From Microbacterium immunditiarum (GTDB lineage Bacteria; Actinomycetota; Actinomycetes; Actinomycetales; Microbacteriaceae): 64,000 nucleotides of DNA. The stretch lies in the NCBI RefSeq assembly GCF_013409785.1, contig NZ_JACCBV010000001.1, positions 2,852,001-2,916,000 of the forward strand, in the 5' to 3' direction. This document shows, piece by piece, positions 25,848-35,027 of this stretch. The notes beneath the pieces were generated by a model that was not told where the DNA came from, ran no database searches, and saw only the letters and a program-made list of their open reading frames with translations. The position numbers and the translations under genes are program-made. The first letter of the stretch is position 1, and each line of letters begins with the position of its first letter.

Positions 25848-27674
25848 GTGGTCCAATTCGAAGTCCCAGCGATCGTGCCCGCCGATCCACAGGCGAACAT
25901 CTCTGATCTCCTCGTCGAACGCGTGAAGGCGACGCCCGACCGAGCCCTGTTCGCCGTCCCCGAGGGCGAGGGCTGGCGTGACATCACCTCGGCCGAGTTC
26001 CACCGCCAGGTCGTGGCGCTCGCGAAGGGCTTCGTCGCGGCGGGCGTCGAGCCCGGCGACAAGGTGGGATTCATCGCACGCACGACGTACGACTGGACGC
26101 TCGTCGACTTCGCGCTCTTCTTCGCGGGCGCCGTCATGGTGCCGATCTACGAGACGAGCTCGCCGTCGCAGGTCTCCTGGATCCTCACCGACTCCGGCGC
26201 GGTCGCGTGCATCGTCGAGTCCACCGACCACGCGGCGCGGCTCGACGAGGTGCGCGCCGACGTACCGCTCATCCGCTCCGTGTGGGAGATGCACCGCGGC
26301 GACCTCGACAAGCTCGTCGAGCAGGGCAAGGACGTCACCGACGACGAGATCGAGCGCCGCCGCAGCATCGCGAACGGCGCCGACATCGCGACGCTCATCT
26401 ACACGTCCGGCTCGACCGGCCGCCCGAAGGGCTGCGTCATCACGCACAGCAACTTCGTCGAGCTCTCGCGCAACTCGGCCCGCGCCCTGCGCGAGGTCGT
26501 CGAGTACCCCGATGCGTCGACGCTGCTGTTCATCACGACCGCGCACGTGTTCGCGCGCTTCATCTCGATCCTGAACGTCCACGCGGGCGTCAAGACCGGA
26601 CACCAGCCCGACACGAAGCAGCTGCTGCCGGCGCTCGGCTCGTTCAAGCCGACGTTCCTGCTCGCGGTGCCGCGCGTGTTCGAGAAGGTCTACAACTCGG
26701 CCGAGCAGAAGGCCGAGGCCGGCGGCAAGGGCAAGATCTTCCGCGCCGCCGCGCACACCGCGATCGAGCACTCGAAGCTGCAGCAGGAGGGCCGCAAGGT
26801 CCCGCTCGGCACACGCATCAAGTTCGCGCTGTTCGACCGGCTCGTGTACTCGAAGCTGCGCACGGCCATGGGCGGCAACGTCGTGTACGCCATCTCGGGC
26901 TCGGCGCCTCTCGGCGAGCGCCTCGGCCACTTCTTCCACAGCCTCGGCGTGGTCATCCTCGAGGGCTACGGCCTCACCGAGACGACCGCCCCCGCGACGG
27001 TCAACCTCTCGACGAAGTCGAAGATCGGCACGGTCGGGCCGGTTCTCCCGGGCGTCGGCATCCGCCTCGCCGAGGACGGCGAGATCGAGGTGCGCGGCAT
27101 CAACGTCTTCAAGGAGTACTGGCGCAACCCCGAGGCGACCGCCGCGGCGTTCGACGGCGACTGGTTCAAGACGGGCGACTTGGGCTCGTTCGACGACGAA
27201 GGCTTCCTGACGATCACGGGCCGCAAGAAGGAGATCATCGTCACGGCAGGCGGCAAGAACGTCGCCCCGGCCGCGCTCGAAGACCCGATCCGCGCGAACC
27301 CCATCGTCGGGCAGGTCGTCGTGGTCGGCGACCAGAAGCCGTTCATCTCGGCGCTCGTGACGCTCGACCCCGAGATGCTGCCGACCTGGCTCGCGAACAA
27401 CCAGCTGCCGGCCGACATGTCGCTCGCCGAGGCGGCCGCGAACGGTGCCGTGCGCGCCGAGGTGCAGCGGGCGATCGACGAGGCGAACAAGCGTGTCTCA
27501 CGCGCCGAGTCGATCCGCAAGTTCACGATCCTCTCGTCGGAGTGGACCGAGGCGAGCGGCCACCTGACGCCCAAGATGAGCATCAAGCGCAACGTGATCC
27601 TCTCCGACTTCGCGAGCGAGATCGACGAGATCTACGCGGCGCCGGTCAACACGTCCAACGTGTCGCTCTCGTAA
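25848..27674 (+). CDS. Long-chain fatty-acid-CoA ligase, FadD15-type (608 aa)
   Basis: AMP-forming acyl-CoA synthetase activating long-chain fatty acids. It has the P-loop YTSGSTGRPKGCVITH near residue 184-199, GYGLTETTAPAT, the TGDLGSFDDEGFLTITGRKKE hinge region (positions about 443-463) and a C-terminal catalytic lysine area in PKMSIKRN. It starts with GTG after a strong GAAGGAG. It faces def across a large terminator. The genomic position matches mycobacterial fadD15 (Rv2187) relative to aroG (recalled). Confidence 0.94.
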   Translation: MVQFEVPAIVPADPQANISDLLVERVKATPDRALFAVPEGEGWRDITSAEFHRQVVALAKGFVAAGVEPGDKVGFIARTTYDWTLVDFALFFAGAVMVPIYETSSPSQVSWILTDSGAVACIVESTDHAARLDEVRADVPLIRSVWEMHRGDLDKLVEQGKDVTDDEIERRRSIANGADIATLIYTSGSTGRPKGCVITHSNFVELSRNSARALREVVEYPDASTLLFITTAHVFARFISILNVHAGVKTGHQPDTKQLLPALGSFKPTFLLAVPRVFEKVYNSAEQKAEAGGKGKIFRAAAHTAIEHSKLQQEGRKVPLGTRIKFALFDRLVYSKLRTAMGGNVVYAISGSAPLGERLGHFFHSLGVVILEGYGLTETTAPATVNLSTKSKIGTVGPVLPGVGIRLAEDGEIEVRGINVFKEYWRNPEATAAAFDGDWFKTGDLGSFDDEGFLTITGRKKEIIVTAGGKNVAPAALEDPIRANPIVGQVVVVGDQKPFISALVTLDPEMLPTWLANNQLPADMSLAEAAANGAVRAEVQRAIDEANKRVSRAESIRKFTILSSEWTEASGHLTPKMSIKRNVILSDFASEIDEIYAAPVNTSNVSLS

Positions 27675-27680
27675 TCGAGA

Positions 27681-27734
27681 CGACGCATGACGAAGGGCCC
27701 GGGGCGGATGCCTCGGGCCCTTCGTCATGCGTCG
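27681..27734. terminator. Bidirectional terminator with 21-base perfect arms
   Basis: The arm at 27681-27701 (CGACGCATGACGAAGGGCCC plus G) is exactly complementary to 27714-27734 across a 12-base loop that contains CGGATGCC. It lies between the convergent fadD and def genes and would terminate both. Confidence 0.85.
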
Positions 27735-27746
27735 GGCGGGTCTGGG

Positions 27747-28238
27747 CTAGAACCAGTCGCTCTCGCGCACCTGCCGCATCGCGACGCGCCGCGTCTCGGG
27801 AGGCAGCCGGTCGAGGAAGAGCTTGCCGTCGAGGTGGTCGGTCTCGTGCTGGAGTGCCTGCGCCATGAGCCCCTCCCCCTCGACGACGACCTCGTTGCCG
27901 TCGAGGTCGATGCCGACGACCTTCGCGTACGGGTGGCGCGGAGTCTCGTGCCACAGGCCCGGCACCGAGAGGCAGCCCTCGCCCATGAGCTCGGGCTCGC
28001 CCCGCACCTCGACGAGAACGGGGTTGAGGATGTAGCCGATGTCGCCGTCGATGTTGTAGCTGAAAGCGCGTGTGCCCACGCCGATCTGGGGCGCCGCGAC
28101 GCCCGCACGCCCGGGAAGCTCGACCGTGTCGAGAAGGTCCTGCACGAGCGCGCGCACGCCGTCGTCGATGCCGTCGACGGGCGTCGAAGGCGCCTTGAGC
28201 ACAGGGTCGCCGAAGAGCCGGATGGGCCGGACCGTCAT
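27747..28238 (-). CDS. def: Peptide deformylase (163 aa)
   Basis: Metalloenzyme removing the N-formyl group from nascent proteins. All three motifs are present: [16 protein letters not shown] (metal Cys) and QHETDHLDG (metal His pair and catalytic Glu). I start at ATG 28238, [14 protein letters not shown], which is the usual N-terminus; the open frame upstream lies inside the next gene. It begins only a few bases after the MinD-like ATPase stop, so they are probably cotranscribed. Confidence 0.96.
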   Translation of the reverse strand: MTVRPIRLFGDPVLKAPSTPVDGIDDGVRALVQDLLDTVELPGRAGVAAPQIGVGTRAFSYNIDGDIGYILNPVLVEVRGEPELMGEGCLSVPGLWHETPRHPYAKVVGIDLDGNEVVVEGEGLMAQALQHETDHLDGKLFLDRLPPETRRVAMRQVRESDWF

Positions 28239-28243
28239 CGCGG

Positions 28244-30043
28244 TCAGGCGGCGACCGCGAGGGCGCGGAGACCTTCGACGACCGTCGCCGCGAGCTCGCG
28301 CGCCGCGAGGCGCGTGGCCGGCTGAAGGTCGCGGAACGCGATCGCGCTTCCGGCGGCGATGTGCGGGTCGTACGGGATCTGGACGACGGCCCGCACACGC
28401 GAGCGGAAGTGCGCCTCGAGCTCGCCGGCACGGACGATAGGGGCGCCCGGACGCGCGTGGTTCAGGACGACGACGGCATTGCGCACGCGCTCGGCGTAGC
28501 CGTTCGTCTCGAGCCACGTGATCGTCTCGGAGGCGAGGCGCGCCTCGTCGACGCTCAGGCCGGCCACGATCACGAGCTGATCCGCGCGGTCGAGCGTCGC
28601 GGACATGACCGAGTGGACGATGCCGGTGCCCGTGTCGGTGAGCACGATCGAGTAGTAGTGCGCGGCGATGCGGGCCACGTCGTGGTAGTCGCGGTCACTG
28701 AATGCCTCGGACACGCGCGGGTCGCTGTCGGACGCGAGCACGTCCAGGCGCGTCTCGTCGCGCGCGACGATCGACGAGATGTCGGCGTAGCCGCTCACCT
28801 CGGCGCGCGCGCGCACGAGGTCGCGCACCGTCTTGCCGCTCGCGCGCGAGACGCGGTCGGCCAGCGTGCCCCGGTCGGGGTTGGCGTCGACCGCGATGAT
28901 GCGATCGTCGCGCGCGTCGGCGAGCGCCATGCCGAGCAGCGTCGTGACGGTCGTCTTGCCGACGCCGCCCTTGCGTGAGACGACGGGGACGAAGCGCGCC
29001 CCGCCCGTGAGCGGCGCAGCGATGCGACGGTCGAGCTCCTTGCGTGCCTGCGCGCGCTTGCTGTCGCCGAGGTGGATGCGCTTGCCCGAGATCGTGTAGA
29101 TGAGGTGCTGCCACATGCCCTCGGGCTCGGGCTTGACGACCTGGTGCGGGTCGAGCAGACGGTCGGGCGTCAGCAGATCCGCGCTCTCGCGGTTGGCTTC
29201 GAACTCCCCGAGCCGCTTCGAGGTGAGGGAGATCTCGGGCCGCATCTGTGTGCGCTCGACGGCACGGACGCGGTCGGGCCGCTCGGGGTGGTGCGCCTCC
29301 CAGCGGGTCGCCGGGCTCGGGGACGGTGCGGCCGAATGAGTGCTCGCCGCGCGGGAGGCCTCGGCCGCCTCGGCCGCCGCGTCGGTCGGGGTGGCGCCGG
29401 TTCCCGTGCCGGTCTCGCGGGTGGTGCGCTCCCCGCGCGGATGCGCCGCGATGGCGCCCGCAATGAGGGCGTCCAACTCGGCGGTCTCGATCGTGGGGCC
29501 GTTCTCCTCGGCCTCGGCGTCGGGCTGCCCCTCGTCACCGGGACGCTCGGCGTCGGCATCCGATGCGATCTCTGGATCAAGCATGTCATCGACCTCCGGC
29601 TCAGCGACGGCCCCGTCAGCCACCTCGTCCGCGACACCAGCCTGTGCGACGTCGCCCGCATCCGCAACACTCTGCTCGATCGGCGTCTCGCCGCCCGGGC
29701 GGTCGCCGGGCGCGATCGGGTCGAACGAGCCGGTGTCGACGAGCTCGGCGTCGATGACGTCGTAGCCCGCGTCGGCCTGCCCCGCGGGGGCATCGACGGC
29801 ACCCGTGTCGATGATCTCGGCCTCGGCCGTCTCCGTGTCCAGGAAGTCCACGTCGAGGGCGACCTCGTCGCCGATCACGTCGTCGTCGAGGTCGTCGTCT
29901 TCGGACGCGATCGGGAAGGACACCTCGACCTGCTCGGTGGATCCGCCGAGCAGGTCGAACTTGGTCGTGTCGATGCTCCCCGTGTCGGCCAGCACGCCGT
30001 TCTCGGCGTCGTCAGGGTTCTGGTCAGGTCGCTCAGGCGTCAA
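28244..30043 (-). CDS. MinD/ParA-like ATPase with a long acidic N-terminal region (599 aa)
   Basis: P-loop ATPase of the MinD/ParA class: the deviant Walker A is [13 protein letters not shown] near residue 350, then [10 protein letters not shown] and VLTDTGTGI. The first about 250 residues are strongly acidic and low-complexity, with three copies of a DTG(S/A)xD motif (ADTGSID, IDTGAVD, VDTGSFD). The middle segment (about 255-335) holds [19 protein letters not shown]. The start is TTG 30043 with GGAGAAG six bases upstream; the frame continues into the pyc region but only as noise. It lies between pyc and def on the same strand. The role (positioning of a cargo, ESX-like secretion or division) is not determinable. 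Confidence 0.8.
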   Translation of the reverse strand: MTPERPDQNPDDAENGVLADTGSIDTTKFDLLGGSTEQVEVSFPIASEDDDLDDDVIGDEVALDVDFLDTETAEAEIIDTGAVDAPAGQADAGYDVIDAELVDTGSFDPIAPGDRPGGETPIEQSVADAGDVAQAGVADEVADGAVAEPEVDDMLDPEIASDADAERPGDEGQPDAEAEENGPTIETAELDALIAGAIAAHPRGERTTRETGTGTGATPTDAAAEAAEASRAASTHSAAPSPSPATRWEAHHPERPDRVRAVERTQMRPEISLTSKRLGEFEANRESADLLTPDRLLDPHQVVKPEPEGMWQHLIYTISGKRIHLGDSKRAQARKELDRRIAAPLTGGARFVPVVSRKGGVGKTTVTTLLGMALADARDDRIIAVDANPDRGTLADRVSRASGKTVRDLVRARAEVSGYADISSIVARDETRLDVLASDSDPRVSEAFSDRDYHDVARIAAHYYSIVLTDTGTGIVHSVMSATLDRADQLVIVAGLSVDEARLASETITWLETNGYAERVRNAVVVLNHARPGAPIVRAGELEAHFRSRVRAVVQIPYDPHIAAGSAIAFRDLQPATRLAARELAATVVEGLRALAVAA

Positions 30044-30102
30044 TGCGGGCTTCTCCAAGCAGGCGTCGGGCAGGCGCGCGTGCGAGTCGCGCGCCTTCCA
30101 GG

Positions 30103-33100
30103 CTACTGGGCGGGACGGACCACGACCAAAAGGTCGCCGGCGTCGACCTGCTGCGCGCCGGTCAGGGCGAGCCGCTCGACGACCCCGTCGACGGGCGCTG
30201 TGATGGCCGCCTCCATCTTCATGGCCTCGATCGACGCGACCGGCTGGCCCGCCGCGACCTTGTCGCCGACCTCGACCTTGAGGGTCACCACGCCCGAGAA
30301 CGGCGCCGCGACCTGGCCCGGCTTGCTCGTGTCGGCCTTCTCGGCGGCCACCTTCTCGACCTTGATCGCGCGGTCGCGCACGTACACGGGGCGCAATTGG
30401 CCGTTGAGCGTCGTCATGACGGTGCGGATGCCGGCGGTATCCGGCTCGCCGATCGCCTCGAGCCCCACGTACAGCTGCACGCCCGGGTCGATCTCGGCGA
30501 CGTGCTCCTCGCCGGGCTTGAGCCCGTAGAAGTAGTCCGGCGTTCCCAGGGTGGAGAGGTCGCCGTAGGCCTCGCGGTTGTGCTCGAACTCCTTCGCCGG
30601 CCCGGGGAAGAGGAGGCGGTTGAGCGTGCGGCGGCGGTCGGCCGCCTCGCCGGCGAGGCCTTCGCGCTCCTCGTCGCTCAGCGGCGGGATGTCGATCGAC
30701 ACGCTGCGGCCCGCGAGCACCTTCGAGCGGAACGGCTCGGGCCAGCCGCCCGGCAGGTCGCCGAGCTCGCCCGCCATGAATCCCACGACCGAGTCGGGGA
30801 TGTCGAACTTCTGCGGGTTCTGCTCGAAGTCCGCCGGGTCGGCCTTCGCCGCGACGAGCGCGAGCGCGAGGTCGCCGACGACCTTCGACGACGGCGTCAC
30901 CTTCGGGATGCGCCCGAGGATGCGGTCGGCGGCCGCGTACATGTCCTCGATGAGCTCGAAGTCGTCGGCGAGGCCGAGCGCGATCGCCTGCTGGCGCAGG
31001 TTCGAGAGCTGGCCGCCCGGGATCTCGTGGTGGTACACGCGGCCCGTGGGCCCGGGAAGACCCGACTCGAAGGGACGGTAGAGGTGACGCACCGCCTCCC
31101 AGTACGGCTCGAGATCGCTCACTGCCTGAAGGCTGAGGCCGGTGTCGCGCTCGGTGTGCGAGAGGGCCGCGACGAGCGCCGACAGCGAAGGCTGGCTCGT
31201 CGTGCCCGCGAGCGGAGCGGCGGCCGCGTCGACCGCGTCGACGCCCGCGGCGCTCGCCGCGAGGAGCGTGGCGAGCTGGCCGCCGGCGGTGTCGTGCGTG
31301 TGCAGATGCACGGGCAGGTCGAACCGTTCGCGCAGCGCCGTGACGAGCTTCGCCGCCGCCGCGGGGCGCAGGAGGCCCGCCATGTCCTTGATCGCGAGGA
31401 CGTGCGCGCCCGCCTCGACGATCTGCTCGGCCAGGCGCAGGTAGTAGTCGAGCGTGTAGAGGCTCTCGGACGGGTCGAGCAGGTCGGCGGTGTAGCACAC
31501 GGCGACCTCGGCGACCGCGGTGCCCGTCTCGAGCACGGCGCTGATCGCGGGGCGCATCTGGTCGACGTCGTTGAGCGCGTCGAAGATGCGGAAGATGTCG
31601 ACGCCGGTCGCGGCGGCCTCGCGCACGAAGGCGTCCGTCACCTCGACGGGCCGCGGTGTGTAGCCGACCGTGTTGCGCCCGCGCAGCAGCATCTGGATCG
31701 GGATATTCGGCATCGCCTGACGGACGGCACCGAGCCGCTCCCACGGGTCCTCAGCGAGGAACCGGAGCGCGACGTCGTAGGTCGCCCCGCCCCACGCCTC
31801 GATCGAGAGCAGCTCGGGCGTCATGCGTGCGGCGTGGGGACCGACGCGGACGAGGTCGCGTGTGCGCACGCGCGTTGCCAGCAGCGACTGGTGTGCGTCG
31901 CGGAACGTCGTCTCGGTGACCGCGAGCGCCGTCTGCTCGCGGAGGGCCTTCGCGAACCCCGCGGGCCCGAGGTCGCGCAGGCGCTCGAGGTTGCCCGCCG
32001 GGACGGGCGCGGTGAGGTCGATGTCGGGCAGCTTGCTGCCGGGCGACACCATGATCGGCTTCTCGCCGTAGGGACGGTTGACCGTGACGTCGGCGAGCCA
32101 GTTCAGCAGCTTCGTGGCGCGGTCGCGGGACGGATGACTCGTGAGCAGCTGCGGCCGCTCGTCGATGAACGACGTGCTGACGTCGCCCGCGACGAAGGCC
32201 GGCTCGTCGAGCACCGCCCGCAGGAACGGGATGTTCGTGGAGACACCGCGGATGCGGAACTCGGCGAGGGCGCGCTTCGCGCGGGCGACGGCCGCCGGGA
32301 AGTCGCGGCCCCGGCACGTGAGCTTCGAGAGCATCGAGTCGAAGTGCGGGCTGATCTGCGAACCTGCGGCGGTCGTGCCGCCGTCGAGACGGATGCCCGC
32401 ACCGCCGGGCGAGCGATACGTGGTGATGCGGCCCGTGTCGGGGCGGAAGCCCTGCGCGGGGTCCTCTGTCGTGATGCGGCACTGGAGTGCGGCGCCGCGC
32501 AGCTGGATGCTCTCCTGGTGAAGCCGGAGATCGGCGAGCGTCGCGCCCGCCGCGATGCGCATCTGCGACTGGACGAGGTCGACGTCGGTGACCTCTTCGG
32601 TGACGGTGTGCTCGACCTGGATGCGGGGATTCATCTCGATGAAGACGACCTCGCCCGTGCGCGGGCCGGCGGTCTCGAGCAGGAACTCGACCGTGCCCGC
32701 GTTGATGTACCCGATCGACTTCGCGAACGCGATGGCGTGCGCGTGGAGAGCGTCGCGGATCGCGGGGTCGAGGTTCGGCGCCGGTGCGATCTCGATGACC
32801 TTCTGGTGGCGTCGCTGCACCGAGCAGTCGCGCTCGAACAGGTGGACGGTCTCGCCCGCGGCATCCGCCAGGATCTGCACCTCGATGTGCCGCGGACGCA
32901 CGACCGCCTGCTCGAGGAAGACCCGCGCGTCGCCGAAGGCGGCGCCCGCCTCGCGCATCGCCTCGGCGATCGCGGGCGGCAGGTCGGCGGGGCTCTCGAC
33001 GCGCCGCATGCCGCGGCCGCCGCCGCCCGCCACGGCCTTCACGAAGATGGGGAACCCGATCGCCTCCGCTTGCGCGACGAGCGCGTCGACGTCGTCCGAG

Positions 33101-33510
33101 GCATCCGTCGATCGCAGCACCGGAACGCCTGCCGCGACCGCGTGCTCCTTCGCGGTGACCTTGTTGCCCGCCATCTCGAGCACGCTCGCGGGGGGCCCGA
33201 TGAAGGTGATGCCGTTCTCGGCGGCCCGCGCCGCAAGCTGCGGGTTCTCGGAGAGGAAGCCGTAGCCCGGGTAGATCGCGTCGGCTCCGGACTTCAGCGC
33301 GACGCGGATGATCTCGTCGACGTCGAGGTACGCGCGGACCGGATGCCCGTGCTCGCCGATCTCGTACGACTCGTCGGCCTTCTGACGGTGCAGCGACCCT
33401 CGATCCTCGAACGGGAACACCGCGACTGTCCTCGCGCCCAGCTCGAATGCCGCGCGGAAAGCCCGGATGGCGATCTCACCTCGATTGGCAACAAGGATCT
33501 TCTTGAACAT
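30103..33510 (-). CDS. pyc: Pyruvate carboxylase (1135 aa)
   Basis: Biotin-dependent anaplerotic enzyme making oxaloacetate. It has the biotin carboxylase domain (about 1-455) beginning MFKKILVANRGEIAIRAFR, with GGGGRGMRRV and the FIEMNPRIQVEHTVTEE signature. The carboxyltransferase domain (about 530-800) has FRDAHQSLLATR, DIFRIFDALND and HTHDTAGG. A C-terminal biotinyl domain carries the biotin lysine in EAMKMEA. The single-chain architecture is complete. GAGG precedes ATG 33510. A minus-strand TAGGCT (33575-33570) is a candidate -10. Confidence 0.98.
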   Translation of the reverse strand: MFKKILVANRGEIAIRAFRAAFELGARTVAVFPFEDRGSLHRQKADESYEIGEHGHPVRAYLDVDEIIRVALKSGADAIYPGYGFLSENPQLAARAAENGITFIGPPASVLEMAGNKVTAKEHAVAAGVPVLRSTDASDDVDALVAQAEAIGFPIFVKAVAGGGGRGMRRVESPADLPPAIAEAMREAGAAFGDARVFLEQAVVRPRHIEVQILADAAGETVHLFERDCSVQRRHQKVIEIAPAPNLDPAIRDALHAHAIAFAKSIGYINAGTVEFLLETAGPRTGEVVFIEMNPRIQVEHTVTEEVTDVDLVQSQMRIAAGATLADLRLHQESIQLRGAALQCRITTEDPAQGFRPDTGRITTYRSPGGAGIRLDGGTTAAGSQISPHFDSMLSKLTCRGRDFPAAVARAKRALAEFRIRGVSTNIPFLRAVLDEPAFVAGDVSTSFIDERPQLLTSHPSRDRATKLLNWLADVTVNRPYGEKPIMVSPGSKLPDIDLTAPVPAGNLERLRDLGPAGFAKALREQTALAVTETTFRDAHQSLLATRVRTRDLVRVGPHAARMTPELLSIEAWGGATYDVALRFLAEDPWERLGAVRQAMPNIPIQMLLRGRNTVGYTPRPVEVTDAFVREAAATGVDIFRIFDALNDVDQMRPAISAVLETGTAVAEVAVCYTADLLDPSESLYTLDYYLRLAEQIVEAGAHVLAIKDMAGLLRPAAAAKLVTALRERFDLPVHLHTHDTAGGQLATLLAASAAGVDAVDAAAAPLAGTTSQPSLSALVAALSHTERDTGLSLQAVSDLEPYWEAVRHLYRPFESGLPGPTGRVYHHEIPGGQLSNLRQQAIALGLADDFELIEDMYAAADRILGRIPKVTPSSKVVGDLALALVAAKADPADFEQNPQKFDIPDSVVGFMAGELGDLPGGWPEPFRSKVLAGRSVSIDIPPLSDEEREGLAGEAADRRRTLNRLLFPGPAKEFEHNREAYGDLSTLGTPDYFYGLKPGEEHVAEIDPGVQLYVGLEAIGEPDTAGIRTVMTTLNGQLRPVYVRDRAIKVEKVAAEKADTSKPGQVAAPFSGVVTLKVEVGDKVAAGQPVASIEAMKMEAAITAPVDGVVERLALTGAQQVDAGDLLVVVRPAQ

Positions 33511-33583
33511 TCGCACCTCGCGCAGGATCCGGCCCAGACCCAGCCGCCGGTTCGGCTGAGTGTGCTCACAGCCTAGGGGACGG

Positions 33584-33589
33584 TAACGT
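33584..33589 (+). promoter_or_regulatory. -10 element TAACGT of the ParA-like gene
   Basis: TAACGT ends 8 bases before GTG 33598; no Shine-Dalgarno sequence lies between. Divergent from pyc across 87 bases. Confidence 0.55.
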
Positions 33590-33597
33590 AGTGCCTT

Positions 33598-34419
33598 GTG
33601 CACGTACTCTCCGTGAGCTCGCTCAAAGGCGGTGTCGGCAAGACGACTGTCACTCTGGGCCTCGCCTCCGCCGCGTTCGCGCGAGGAGTGCGCACGCTCG
33701 TGGTCGATCTCGACCCCCAGTCGGACGTCTCGACCGGCATGGACATCCAGGTCGCCGGCCGCCTCAACGTGGCCGATGTGCTGGCCAACCCGAAGGAGAA
33801 GGTCGTCCGTCAGGCGATCACCTCCAGTGGTTGGGCCAAGGTGCACCCCGGCACGATCGACGTCATGATCGGCAGCCCGTCCGCCATCAACTTCGACGGT
33901 CCGCACCCGAGCGTGCGCGACGTGTGGAAGCTCGAAGAGGCGCTCGCGACGATCGAGGCCGATTACGACCTCGTGCTCATCGACTGCGCCCCCTCGCTCA
34001 ACGCGCTCACGCGCACGGCCTGGGCGGCGAGCGACCGCGTCATCGTCGTGACCGAGCCGGGCCTGTTCTCCGTGGCAGCCGCCGACCGCGCGCTGCGCGC
34101 GATCGAAGAGATCCGCCGCGGCCTCTCCCCCCGTCTTCAGCCGCTCGGTCTCGTGGTCAACCGCGTGCGTCCGCAGTCGATCGAGCACCAGTTCCGCATC
34201 AAGGAGCTGCGCGACATGTTCGGGCCGCTCGTGCTCTCGCCGCAGCTGCCGGAGCGCACGTCGCTCCAGCAGGCGCAGGGCGCCGCCAAGCCGCTCCACA
34301 TCTGGCCGGGCGATTCCGCGCAGGAGCTCGCGGCCGACTTCGACGCCCTGCTCGACCGCGTCATGCGCACGGGCCGCATCCCCACGCCGGCGACGCCGGG
34401 CGAGGTGCGCGCGCAGTAG
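33598..34419 (+). CDS. ParA/Soj-family ATPase (273 aa)
   Basis: Deviant Walker A ATPase: [15 protein letters not shown] at residues 9-23, DLDPQSDVSTG, and LIDCAPSLNALT as Walker B. The full-length ParA fold is recognisable with little extension. No parB lies next to it, so this is probably not the chromosomal origin ParAB pair but an orphan, comparable to mycobacterial Rv1708 (recalled). The start GTG appears leaderless. It is convergent with the Lrp regulator, 9 bases away. Confidence 0.88.
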   Translation: MHVLSVSSLKGGVGKTTVTLGLASAAFARGVRTLVVDLDPQSDVSTGMDIQVAGRLNVADVLANPKEKVVRQAITSSGWAKVHPGTIDVMIGSPSAINFDGPHPSVRDVWKLEEALATIEADYDLVLIDCAPSLNALTRTAWAASDRVIVVTEPGLFSVAAADRALRAIEEIRRGLSPRLQPLGLVVNRVRPQSIEHQFRIKELRDMFGPLVLSPQLPERTSLQQAQGAAKPLHIWPGDSAQELAADFDALLDRVMRTGRIPTPATPGEVRAQ

Positions 34420-34428
34420 TCGTGTCGC

Positions 34429-34923
34429 CTACAGCGGGCCGAGCACGCCGGCTCCGTCGCGCACCTCGAACACGAGCTGCGTCTCGGTCTTCGTGACGGC
34501 CGGATGACTCGTGATGTGCTCCAGGATCATGTCGCGCAGCCGCTGCGGGCTGGGCACCGCGACGAGGAGCACGAAGTCGTCGTCGCCGGCGACGTGGATG
34601 ACCGAGAGGGCTCCCGGGATCGCGACGAGTCGGTCGAACAGCTCGTTCACATGCGCGCGGTTGTGGCTGGCCAGATGCACGCGCACGACGGCCTGGATCG
34701 GCCGCCCCACCGCCGCCGGATCGACCCTCGCGCTGATGCCCGCGATGACCCCCGACTCGCGCAGCGCCTTGACGCGATTCGCGCACGTCGACTCGGCGAC
34801 CCCGACGCGTGCGGCGAGGGCCGCGTTGGTCATCCGGCCATCCGCCGTGAGGGCCTCGAGGATGGCCCGATCCGTTCCGTCGATGGGTGGGGAAACGGGG
34901 TGCGGATTCTTCGGCGGCGTCAT
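34429..34923 (-). CDS. Lrp/AsnC-family transcriptional regulator (164 aa)
   Basis: An N-terminal helix-turn-helix (DRAILEALTADGRMTNAALA...VAESTCANRVKALRE, about residues 16-55) and a C-terminal RAM effector domain (about 70-155) define the family. It is divergent from a Met/Cys PLP enzyme gene, its likely target, and the effector is probably an amino acid. I prefer ATG 34923; ATG 34965 would add 14 residues and place a palindrome inside the coding region. Neither has a strong ribosome site. Confidence 0.9.
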   Translation of the reverse strand: MTPPKNPHPVSPPIDGTDRAILEALTADGRMTNAALAARVGVAESTCANRVKALRESGVIAGISARVDPAAVGRPIQAVVRVHLASHNRAHVNELFDRLVAIPGALSVIHVAGDDDFVLLVAVPSPQRLRDMILEHITSHPAVTKTETQLVFEVRDGAGVLGPL

Positions 34924-34942
34924 GACTCGGATGCTCCGGAAC

Positions 34943-34970
34943 GCAGATTCCTCATGGAAAACCATTCTGC
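34943..34970. promoter_or_regulatory. Dyad upstream of the Lrp gene
   Basis: GCAGA...TCTGC arms (34943-34947 and 34966-34970) enclose ATGG-AAAA-CCAT (34954-34965). A second dyad, ATTG-CGGAA-CAAT, lies about 25 bases on, toward the divergent gene. These are AT-richer than the surroundings, as expected for Lrp-type operators. Candidate only. Confidence 0.45.
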
Positions 34971-35027
34971 ACCGCAGAAGGTTCGGTGTCGATTGCGGAA
35001 CAATGAATTATCACCGACGATGGATGC

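Noticed and set aside
25671..26939. N-terminal extension of glucokinase to 735 aa
   Set aside because: It is antisense to the fadD gene; GTG 25670 with GAAAGGA begins the ROK domain correctly.
30044..31744. Apparent fusion of the MinD-like ATPase to an upstream 570-residue region
   Set aside because: The upstream part is an off-frame reading of pyc; TTG 30043 with GGAGAAG gives the natural start.
30043..33576. Long plus-strand open frame (1177 codons) opposite pyc
   Set aside because: It lies wholly antisense to a complete pyruvate carboxylase, has Arg/Asp/His-rich composition typical of GC-rich antisense frames, and no recognisable motif.
33598..34419. Chromosomal parA of the parABS origin system
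   Set aside because: No parB, gidB, dnaA or parS-like sequence is nearby; it is treated as an orphan ParA-like ATPase.
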